The position numbers and the translations under genes were made by a program. From an uncultured Bacteroidales bacterium (lineage in GTDB: Bacteria; Bacteroidota; Bacteroidia; Bacteroidales; Bacteroidaceae), in the NCBI GenBank assembly GCA_902783615.1, contig CACZRQ010000188.1:1-5257 (forward strand): a DNA stretch of 5,257 bases, in the 5' to 3' direction. Positions 1 through 5,257 of the stretch are shown here, in pieces. The notes under the pieces are model-generated. The model was not told where the DNA came from. It worked only from the letters and a program-made list of their open reading frames with translations, and made no database searches. Positions within the stretch are counted from its first letter, which is position 1; the number at the start of each line of letters is the position of its first letter.

Positions 1-1
1 T

Positions 2-355
2 GTCAAGAAGATTGCCGGTGTGCGTGTACCTGTGTTGGATAGCGTTGATTTTGAGACTAAGAAATACAGTATGTTCAACATGCCTAAGTGGTATGCCGAT
101 GGTATTACCCTCTTGACAGGCCTGGCCAAGACAGCCATTGAAAGAGAATTTGTTGTTGCAAAATTAAATCTGCTTGAGCATGCACGAAAGAAGACCACCC
201 AGAAGGTGAACCTCTTCGAAAAGGTGCAGATTCCAGGTTATCAGGATGCCATCAGAAAGATTAAACGTTTCATGGAAGACGAGGAGAATCTTTCGAAGTC
301 ATCACAGAAAATCATGAAGGCTCATCAGGAAGCAAGAAAGGAGGCTGAGTCATGA
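2..355 (+). CDS. ntpD: V-type ATP synthase/ATPase subunit D (C-terminal part; 5' end outside window)
   Basis: This is the central-stalk (rotor axle) subunit of a V/A-type rotary ATPase, which links ATP turnover in the A/B head to rotation of the membrane ring. The frame is open from base 2, giving 117 codons before the TGA at 353-355, so the start lies upstream; the GTG at 20 is an internal valine codon, not a start. Family D subunits are about 200-210 aa, so roughly the C-terminal half is visible. The recognisable block is the C-terminal coiled-coil helix: an EHARKKTTQKVNLFEKV segment followed by IPGYQDAIRKIKRFMEDEE, matching the family pattern of TT-x-VN-x-LE ... IP-x(4)-I-x-x-I. The protein ends in a charged tail. 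Its stop overlaps the start of subunit I (ATGA), so the two are probably translationally coupled. The identification rests on family pattern and operon context. Confidence 0.93.
   Translation, partial: VKKIAGVRVPVLDSVDFETKKYSMFNMPKWYADGITLLTGLAKTAIEREFVVAKLNLLEHARKKTTQKVNLFEKVQIPGYQDAIRKIKRFMEDEENLSKSSQKIMKAHQEARKEAES
337..344 (+). promoter_or_regulatory. Shine-Dalgarno site for subunit I
   Basis: AAAGGAGG lies inside the last codons of subunit D, seven bases before the ATG at 352. It supports the 352 start over the in-frame ATG at 364. Strong Shine-Dalgarno sites are uncommon in Bacteroidetes, and neither subunit K nor the phosphorylase has one here. The bases also encode Lys-Glu-Ala, so coding constraint may contribute to the match. 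Confidence 0.6.
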
Positions 356-2187
356 TTAGCAAAATGAAGAAACTCACGTTCTTGATTTATCATCAGGAAT
401 ACGAATCCTTCCTTTCCCAGATTCGTGAGCTGGGCGTGATCCATGTGCAGGAGCGTCAGGCAGGTTTGATGAACGATGACTTGCAGCATTCGCTGTCAAA
501 GCGCGCGCAATATAAGGATGTATTGAAAGACATGTCGTTCAAGATCAAGGAAAAAGCCGATGAAACCATTCATCGTGAGTTGCCTGTTGACGACCTGTTG
601 AACCAATATGCCGAACTCAACAACAAGATTGCCAACCTCACCCAGCAGCTGCCGTCGATTGACAAGGAGATTGCAGAGATGACTATCTGGGGTGATTTCG
701 ACTGGCAGTCGGTGCGTAAGCTTGAGAAGGCAGGCTATTACATTCAGTTCTATGCCTGCTCTGAACGTGAATTCAACCCCAAGTGGGAAGAATTGTGTGA
801 CATTGTGATCATCGACAAGACGGTGGGTCGCATGAGTTTCATCGCCGTTTCACGTGAACCCGTGAAATTGGATATTGAACCATTGCGTATGCCCAGCTTG
901 AGCCTGTCGCAGTTGGAAAGCAAGAAGACTTCCATTCAGGAAACCCTGGAGGCAGCTAAGGATGAACTGGCAGCATTTTGTGTGGCCAACTACAATACCC
1001 TGGTGCAATACAATAAGGAGCTGGACGGTGAGATCGACCTGATCAAGGTGCGTCTTGACGGCGAGCCACAAGCCGAGGGTGCTGTGATGGTGATGGAAGG
1101 CTGGATTCCAGTAGAGAACGAACAGCCGGTGAAGGAATTCCTGGACAAGAGTAGCGTATATTATGAGATACGTGATACGCAGAAGGGCGATAATCCACCT
1201 ATCAAGTTGAAGAACAACTGGTTCGTGAAGATGTATGAGATGCTGACCGATATGTATGGCCGTCCCTCGTACACCGAGTTTGACCCCACACCGCTCGTGG
1301 CACCATTCTTCTCACTGTTCTTCGCCTTCTGCTTGGGCGATGCAGGCTATGGCTTGGTGCTCATTGTCTTGGGTATGGTCTTGAAGAAGAAGATGCCCGA
1401 CATGAAGGGTGTGATGAACCTGGTGATTTCATTAGGTATCTTCACTGCCGTGTTCGGCACCATATTGGGTACGTTCTTCGGTATCAATATCTACGAGGCT
1501 ACCTGGGTTCCCGAAGGCTTGAAGAACTTCATGGTATCGGGTAAGGTAGAGATAGCAGGTGGCACCTATGACAAACAAATGATCTTGGCTTTAGGCATCG
1601 GTGTGGTTCACACCATCATAGCCATGCTCATCAAGGCGTTGGTGCAGACCTCTCGTTACGGATTCAAGAATGCATTGGGAGCATGGGGATGGTTCTTGCT
1701 GATAGGTTTCGGTACCATCGTTCTCACCTTCATGTTCCTCAACCTGATACCTCAGGATATCTCCAAGTGGGCTTTGATCGCCATCGGTGCTGTTGCCGCC
1801 ATCGGCATTTACCTGTTGAACGATTTGCATCGCAATGTGTTCGTCAACATCGGTGCCGGTGTGTGGGATACCTATAACATGGCAACGGGCTTGATGGGTG
1901 ACATCCTGTCGTACATGCGTCTCTATGCCCTTGGCTTGGCAGGAGGTATGTTGGGTGGTGTGTTCAACTCGCTGGGACTCATGGTACAGGAAGGTGTGGG
2001 TGGCATCCCCGGATGGGTGGTTTGCTGCATCATTCTGGTGTTGGGTCATGCGTTCAACATTGCCATGTCGTGCATCAGTGCCTTCGTTCACCCGCTGCGT
2101 TTGAACTTCGTGGAATACTTCAAGAACTCAGGCTATGAGGGAACCGGTGTTCTCTACAAGCCATTTACAAGCGTTGATAAGAAATAA
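352..2187 (+). CDS. ntpI: V-type ATP synthase/ATPase subunit I (a-subunit homologue)
   Basis: This membrane stator subunit supplies the ion half-channels against which the K ring turns. It has 611 residues, normal for bacterial I subunits (about 600-660). Residues 1-310 form the soluble arm, beginning with the typical MKKLTFLIYH strand and containing helical, coiled-coil-like stretches near 45-110 and 185-240. The membrane domain starts around 312. Hydrophobic segments lie near 312-345, 354-377, 410-430, 445-465, 473-492, 514-545 and 554-580. Family hallmarks are GDAGYG (D330), SYMRLYALGLA with R523, and HPLRLNFVEY with R583; the two arginines correspond to R735 and R799 of the yeast a subunit, the first being essential for ion transport. 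The ATG overlaps the subunit D stop (ATGA) and has AAAGGAGG seven bases upstream. No frameshift or missing key residue is seen. Confidence 0.96.
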   Translation: MISKMKKLTFLIYHQEYESFLSQIRELGVIHVQERQAGLMNDDLQHSLSKRAQYKDVLKDMSFKIKEKADETIHRELPVDDLLNQYAELNNKIANLTQQLPSIDKEIAEMTIWGDFDWQSVRKLEKAGYYIQFYACSEREFNPKWEELCDIVIIDKTVGRMSFIAVSREPVKLDIEPLRMPSLSLSQLESKKTSIQETLEAAKDELAAFCVANYNTLVQYNKELDGEIDLIKVRLDGEPQAEGAVMVMEGWIPVENEQPVKEFLDKSSVYYEIRDTQKGDNPPIKLKNNWFVKMYEMLTDMYGRPSYTEFDPTPLVAPFFSLFFAFCLGDAGYGLVLIVLGMVLKKKMPDMKGVMNLVISLGIFTAVFGTILGTFFGINIYEATWVPEGLKNFMVSGKVEIAGGTYDKQMILALGIGVVHTIIAMLIKALVQTSRYGFKNALGAWGWFLLIGFGTIVLTFMFLNLIPQDISKWALIAIGAVAAIGIYLLNDLHRNVFVNIGAGVWDTYNMATGLMGDILSYMRLYALGLAGGMLGGVFNSLGLMVQEGVGGIPGWVVCCIILVLGHAFNIAMSCISAFVHPLRLNFVEYFKNSGYEGTGVLYKPFTSVDKK

Positions 2188-2226
2188 AATAACAAAAAAT
2201 TAATAACAAATAAAAATTAAATCATT
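2188..2226 (+). promoter_or_regulatory. A-rich, G-free leader of subunit K
   Basis: The 39 bases between the subunit I stop and the subunit K ATG contain no G and only three C. There is no Shine-Dalgarno sequence. In Bacteroidetes, translation initiation generally relies on A-rich, unstructured leaders rather than Shine-Dalgarno pairing, so this is probably the functional ribosome entry region of K. No promoter element was recognised in it. Confidence 0.5.
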
Positions 2227-2652
2227 ATGGATGTTAATGTACTTTTAGGTTACATCGGACTGGGCCTCATGTTGGCTTTGTCTGGTATTGGCAGTTGCTA
2301 TGGAACAACAATTGCAGGTAATGCTGCTGAAGCAGGTTTGAAGAAAGATCCTTCTAAGTCGGCAAGCTTTATGATTCTTTCTGCACTTCCTTCAACTCAG
2401 GGTCTGTATGGTTTCGTTGCTTTCCTGATGTCAATCGGTCGTGATTTCTCACAGCAGGGTCTGCTGATGTTGGGTGTTGGTGCAGCAGTTGGTTTCATCT
2501 GCCTGTTCTCAGCTATCCGTCAGGGTCAGGTTGCTGCTAATGGTATCAATGGTATCGCTCAGGGTCATGATGTGATGGTGAACACCATGATCTATTGCGC
2601 GCTTCCTGAATTCTATGCTATCTTGGCATTGATTGCAGCATTGATGGTATAA
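2227..2652 (+). CDS. ntpK: V-type ATP synthase/ATPase subunit K (c-ring proteolipid)
   Basis: This proteolipid forms the rotor ring that carries ions across the membrane. At 141 aa it is a fused double hairpin with four predicted helices (about 4-27, 46-69, 76-100, 116-140), close in length to Enterococcus hirae NtpK (156 aa). The duplication shows as ALPSTQGLYG in helix 2 and ALPEFYAIL in helix 4. Only helix 4 has the carboxylate, E128, so there is one binding site per four-helix unit. Aligned by eye with E. hirae NtpK, all five Na+-binding positions are kept: L54, T57, Q58, Q99 and E128 (L61, T64, Q65, Q110, E139). This suggests Na+ coupling, but that remains inference. K is the last gene of the operon, followed 24 bases later by a terminator. 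Its codons differ from those of I: among 19 alanines there are 9 GCT, 9 GCA, 1 GCG and no GCC. Confidence 0.96.
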   Translation: MDVNVLLGYIGLGLMLALSGIGSCYGTTIAGNAAEAGLKKDPSKSASFMILSALPSTQGLYGFVAFLMSIGRDFSQQGLLMLGVGAAVGFICLFSAIRQGQVAANGINGIAQGHDVMVNTMIYCALPEFYAILALIAALMV

Positions 2653-2676
2653 ACGCCGTCGCCTTGTTAGAGGCAT

Positions 2677-2732
2677 AAAAGCCCGCTTTTTTAGGCAAAA
2701 TCCACTTTTTGCACTAAAAAAGCGGGCTTTTT
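2677..2732 (+). terminator. Rho-independent terminator of the V-ATPase operon
   Basis: AAAAGCCCGCTTTTTTA (2677-2693) is an exact inverted repeat of TAAAAAAGCGGGCTTTT (2715-2731), giving a 17-bp stem. The enclosed bases continue the hairpin: GCAAAA (2695-2700) pairs with TTTTGC (2707-2712) around a six-base loop, with a small internal bulge (G2694 against A2713/C2714). The GC core is followed by a run of five T (2728-2732). It begins 24 bases after the subunit K stop. Because the upstream arm starts with AAAA, it could also work on the opposite strand, but no convergent gene lies here. Confidence 0.92.
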
Positions 2733-2746
2733 CCGTTATCTATAGC

Positions 2747-2756
2747 CGAAATTTCG
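2747..2756. promoter_or_regulatory. 10-bp perfect palindrome upstream of the glycogen promoter
   Basis: CGAAATTTCG reads the same on both strands and ends 11 bases before the TAATTTTG element, close to where a -33 region would lie. It could be an operator half or core. A 10-bp palindrome is also quite likely by chance in AT-rich intergenic DNA, and no second copy is seen, so this is only a candidate. Confidence 0.2.
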
Positions 2757-2767
2757 AGAATTATGTG

Positions 2768-2775
2768 TAATTTTG
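2768..2775 (+). promoter_or_regulatory. Bacteroidetes-type -7 promoter element for the glycogen genes
   Basis: TAATTTTG matches the TAnnTTTG -7 consensus known for the primary sigma factor of Bacteroides and relatives. It lies between the ATPase terminator and the synthase ATG at 2802, so the start of transcription would fall near 2782, leaving a leader of about 20 bases. No clear TTTG -33 element is visible at the expected distance. Placement after a terminator and before a new operon supports the call. Confidence 0.65.
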
Positions 2776-2801
2776 CAGCCTAAAATTTAGAACCTACATG
2801 T

Positions 2802-4475
2802 ATGATTGAAGAATTACTGACACCAGACTATATCTTTGAGGCGAGTTGGGAAGTATGTAATAAGGTGGGTGGTATCTATACCGTACTTTCAACGAGGGCA
2901 AAGACATTACAGGAAAGGCTGCGCAACAGAATTATCTTCGTAGGCCCTGATATTTGGTTAGGCAAAGAAAATCCCACCTTTATAGAATCAGATACCCTGT
3001 TTTCAGCTTGGCGCGAATATGCCATCCATCATGATGGTCTCAAGGTGAGGGTAGGGCGATGGAACATCCCCGGTGAACCCATTGTCATCTTGGTTGACTT
3101 CATGCCTTTCTTCGCTATGAAGAATGAAATCTATGCCCAGATGTGGACCGATTATGGTGTTGATTCTCTGCATGCTTATGGTGATTATGACGAGAGCAGC
3201 ATGTTTGCCATTGCTGCTGCCAAGGTGGTGGAAAGCTACTACCGTTATAATATTTCCATCACTGAAAAGGTGATATTCCAGGCACACGAGTGGATGACGG
3301 GCATGAGTGCCCTCTATTTGCAGAAGAATGTGCCTGAGATTGCCACCATCTTCACGACCCATGCCACTTCCATCGGTCGTTCAATCGCGGGTAACAACAA
3401 ACCCCTCTACGACTATCTGTTTGCTTACAATGGCGACCAGATGGCAGCTGAACTCAATATGCAGTCGAAACATTCCATCGAGAAGCAGACGGCCCATGCA
3501 GTAGATTGCTTCACCACGGTGAGTGAGATTACCAATACCGAATGTAAAGAACTGCTTGACAAACCGGCTGATGTGGTGTTGGTCAACGGCTTTGAAGACG
3601 ACTTCGTGCCCAAGGCTACATCCTATACGGGTAAGATGAAACGTGCCCGCAAGACCATGCTTCGTGTGGCCAACTGCCTGTTGGGTGAACAATTCGGCGA
3701 TGATACGCTCATTATCGGAACCAGTGGCCGTTACGAGTTTAAAAATAAAGGTATTGATGTGTTCATCGATGCCATGCACCGCTTGAACTACAGTGCCGAG
3801 TTCAACAAGTTCAATCGCAAGGTGTTGGCATTCATCACTGTACCAGCCTGGACCATGGAGCCACGTGCCGACCTGCAGTATAGGTTATCGACCTACGAGG
3901 ATTACGATACACCACTTACCCAACCCTATATCACCCATTGGCTTCACAACATGCATGAAGACCGCGTGTTGAACATGATGCACTACTTGGGTATGCGTAA
4001 TGATCCGAATGACAAGGTGAAGGTTATCTTTGTGCCAAGCTATCTGAATGGTGACGATGGCATTGTCAACAAGAGCTATTATGACTTGGTGCTGGGCAAC
4101 GACCTGAGCGTCTATGCCTCCTATTATGAGCCTTGGGGATATACTCCTACGGAGAGTGTGGCATTCCATGTGCCTACCATCACCACCGACCTTGCCGGCT
4201 TTGGACGCTGGGTGAAGGAGATGGACAATGTGAAAGGCATATCCGATGGCGTGGAGGTGCTCCATCGCTCAGACTACAATTACCATGAAGTGGCTGATGC
4301 TGTGCGCGATACCGTGTTGAGCCATCTGAGCTTAGACAGAAACCAGGTGAAAGCAGCGCGTCGCAGGGCAGCCTACATAGCTGAGAAGGCTTTGTGGAAG
4401 CACTTCATCACCTATTATTATCAGGCATACGACTTTGCACTGAGACGTGCAAAAGAACGTCTGACACATATTTAA
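2802..4475 (+). CDS. Glycogen synthase, GT3 family (eukaryote-like)
   Basis: This cytoplasmic enzyme adds glucose from a nucleotide sugar to the non-reducing ends of glycogen in alpha-1,4 linkage. It belongs to GT3, the yeast/animal glycogen synthase family, not to the GT5 GlgA of most bacteria. The 557 residues show the GT3 landmarks in order: FEASWEVCNKVGGIYTV (K21 in KVGG), AHEW (H162-E163), TTHATSIGR (H187, R193), FTTVSEIT, GRYEFKNKG (R310, K316) and YEPWGYTPTE. The last carries the E-x7-E pair E443/E451, matching human E510/E518; R193, R310 and K316 match yeast R199, R320 and K326. It lacks the phosphorylated N- and C-terminal extensions of the roughly 700-aa eukaryotic enzymes. A C-terminal basic helix (R513, R520-R522) keeps part of the glucose-6-phosphate arginine cluster. 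GT3 enzymes typically use UDP-glucose, so that donor is the best guess. The ATG at 2802 puts the FEASWEV motif at the usual distance from the N-terminus. The phosphorylase gene follows. Confidence 0.95.
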   Translation: MIEELLTPDYIFEASWEVCNKVGGIYTVLSTRAKTLQERLRNRIIFVGPDIWLGKENPTFIESDTLFSAWREYAIHHDGLKVRVGRWNIPGEPIVILVDFMPFFAMKNEIYAQMWTDYGVDSLHAYGDYDESSMFAIAAAKVVESYYRYNISITEKVIFQAHEWMTGMSALYLQKNVPEIATIFTTHATSIGRSIAGNNKPLYDYLFAYNGDQMAAELNMQSKHSIEKQTAHAVDCFTTVSEITNTECKELLDKPADVVLVNGFEDDFVPKATSYTGKMKRARKTMLRVANCLLGEQFGDDTLIIGTSGRYEFKNKGIDVFIDAMHRLNYSAEFNKFNRKVLAFITVPAWTMEPRADLQYRLSTYEDYDTPLTQPYITHWLHNMHEDRVLNMMHYLGMRNDPNDKVKVIFVPSYLNGDDGIVNKSYYDLVLGNDLSVYASYYEPWGYTPTESVAFHVPTITTDLAGFGRWVKEMDNVKGISDGVEVLHRSDYNYHEVADAVRDTVLSHLSLDRNQVKAARRRAAYIAEKALWKHFITYYYQAYDFALRRAKERLTHI

Positions 4476-4514
4476 ATTAAAGAAAAGAAGTTTTTCACAA
4501 ATAAAGTATTACAC
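4476..4514 (+). promoter_or_regulatory. A-rich leader between synthase and phosphorylase
   Basis: These 39 bases separate the synthase stop from the phosphorylase ATG. They are A-rich (ATTAAAGAAAAGAAG near the start) and hold no Shine-Dalgarno site, terminator hairpin or convincing TAnnTTTG promoter, so the two genes are probably co-transcribed. Confidence 0.45.
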
Positions 4515-5257
4515 ATGAAGATCAAAGCTGATTATGTAAACACTCCACAGTGGAAAGAGTTGACCGTCAAGTCAAGTCTTCCTGAAGAGTTGAAGTGTTT
4601 GGATGAAATTGCCCACAACATGTGGTGGGTATGGAATTATGAGGCACGTGACCTGTTCCGTGACCTTGACCCTGAGCTTTATCACGAGGTAAAGCACAAT
4701 CCAGTGATGTTGCTGGAACGCCTTACTTATAACCGTAAGGATGAAATATTGAAAGATAAGGTGTTGATGAAACGCATCAAGAAAGTTTACGACATGTTTC
4801 GTGACTATATGGACGTGAAGCCCGATTCAACTCGTCCGTCGGTTGCCTACTTCTGCATGGAGTATGGCATCCACTCTGCCCTGAAGATTTATAGTGGTGG
4901 CTTGGGTATGTTGGCTGGTGACTACGTGAAAGAAGCTTCCGACTCGAATGTTGACATGTGTGCTGTTGGTTTCCTCTATCGCTTTGGTTATTTCACCCAG
5001 AGCCTGAATATAGATGGTCAGCTGATTGCTAACTACGAGCCTCAGAACTTCAGTAGCTTGCCCATTGAGCGTCAGCTCGATGAGGAGGGCAATCCGCTGG
5101 TCGTAGATGTTCCTTATAACAACTATCTGGTTCATGCTTTCGTGTGGCGTGTCAATGTAGGTCGCGTGAAACTCTACCTGTTGGATACCGATAACGAGAT
5201 GAACTCCGAGTTCGACAAGCCTATCACCCACGCCCTCTATGGTGGCGATTGGGAGAA
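4515..5257 (+). CDS. glgP: Alpha-glucan (glycogen) phosphorylase, DUF3417/GT35 type (N-terminal part; 3' end outside window)
   Basis: This enzyme uses phosphate to remove glucose from alpha-1,4-glucan ends as glucose-1-phosphate, with pyridoxal phosphate as cofactor. The first 247 codons are present and the frame is still open at the window end; family members of this type are about 850 aa. Residues about 23-110 form the DUF3417 N-terminal domain, with HNMWWVWNYEA (34-44) and a following HNPVMLLERL. The phosphorylase domain then begins with YFCMEYGIH (from Y112), YSGGLGMLAGD (glycine loop 128-131, D136), GFLYRFGYFTQ and, at the edge, LYGGDWE. These mark the thermophilic/DUF3417 alpha-glucan phosphorylases rather than the E. 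coli GlgP/MalP type. The PLP-binding lysine lies beyond the window, so catalytic completeness cannot be judged. The start follows the synthase stop by 39 bases, and the sequence MKIKADYVNTPQWK matches the N-terminus I recall for Bacteroidetes homologues. Confidence 0.94.
   Translation, partial: MKIKADYVNTPQWKELTVKSSLPEELKCLDEIAHNMWWVWNYEARDLFRDLDPELYHEVKHNPVMLLERLTYNRKDEILKDKVLMKRIKKVYDMFRDYMDVKPDSTRPSVAYFCMEYGIHSALKIYSGGLGMLAGDYVKEASDSNVDMCAVGFLYRFGYFTQSLNIDGQLIANYEPQNFSSLPIERQLDEEGNPLVVDVPYNNYLVHAFVWRVNVGRVKLYLLDTDNEMNSEFDKPITHALYGGDWE

Noticed and set aside
20..22. GTG as the start of subunit D
   Set aside because: The frame stays open to base 2 and the upstream residues (VKKIAG) continue the family sequence, so the GTG is an internal valine and the gene is cut by the window edge.
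364..366. Alternative ATG start for subunit I (fifth codon)
   Set aside because: The ATG at 352 has a better-placed Shine-Dalgarno site and the ATGA overlap, and family N-termini usually include residues before MKK.
1591..2091. 166-codon open frame on the - strand
   Set aside because: It lies wholly inside subunit I, opposite its membrane domain. The translation is rich in His, Gln and Thr without family motifs, as expected of the antisense of hydrophobic codons.
2661..2674. Small hairpin GCCT-loop-AGGC after the subunit K stop
   Set aside because: The stem is only 4 bp with no T run, and the much stronger terminator begins three bases later.
2798..2809. Mini open frame ATG TAT GAT TGA overlapping the synthase start
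   Set aside because: It is three codons long and offset from the real ATG at 2802. It could in principle affect initiation, but nothing beyond chance supports it.
3381..3779. 132-codon open frame on the - strand, plus other antisense frames at 3003-3362 and 3885-4265
   Set aside because: All are inside the well-supported synthase gene and show no recognisable domain or initiation signal of their own.
4827..5231. 134-codon open frame on the - strand
   Set aside because: The + strand of the same stretch encodes highly recognisable phosphorylase motifs (YFCMEYG, YSGGLG), so this is a shadow frame.

Overview
This window looks like chromosomal DNA from a gut- or rumen-type Bacteroidetes (Bacteroidota), most likely the Prevotella/Bacteroides group. 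The evidence is the gene content (a bacterial V-type ATPase with gene order D-I-K, and a eukaryote-like GT3 glycogen synthase next to a DUF3417-type alpha-glucan phosphorylase), A-rich leaders mostly without Shine-Dalgarno sites, and a TAnnTTTG-type promoter element. All genes lie on the + strand. I see no tRNA, rRNA, CRISPR array, insertion sequence or other sign of mobility.

Left part (1-2652): the 3' end of a V-type (rotary) ATPase operon. It holds the C-terminal 117 codons of central-stalk subunit D, complete membrane subunit I (611 aa, the V-ATPase a-subunit homologue) and complete subunit K (141 aa, the four-helix rotor-ring proteolipid). D and I overlap by four bases (ATGA), with a strong AAAGGAGG in front of I. 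K follows after a 39-base leader that contains no G. I carries the two conserved ion-channel arginines. K carries every position known to bind Na+ in the Enterococcus hirae homologue, so Na+ coupling is a reasonable prediction.

Middle (2653-2801): a 149-base intergenic region. It has a long, perfect-stem terminator hairpin that closes the ATPase operon, then a probable promoter (TAATTTTG at 2768-2775) about 26 bases upstream of the next start codon. A 10-bp palindrome sits just upstream of that element.

Right part (2802-5257): a glycogen metabolism unit. A 557-aa GT3 family glycogen synthase is complete. After 39 bases comes the first 247 codons of an alpha-glucan phosphorylase, cut by the window end. 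One enzyme extends glycogen chains from a nucleotide sugar and the other breaks them down to glucose-1-phosphate, so build-up and breakdown appear to be transcribed together. The synthase has the complete GT3 catalytic set but only part of the arginine cluster that senses glucose-6-phosphate in yeast and animal enzymes.

I did not find an undescribed system. The most interesting points are the Na+-ligand set in K, the partly conserved allosteric helix in the synthase, and the special leader and codon usage of K.
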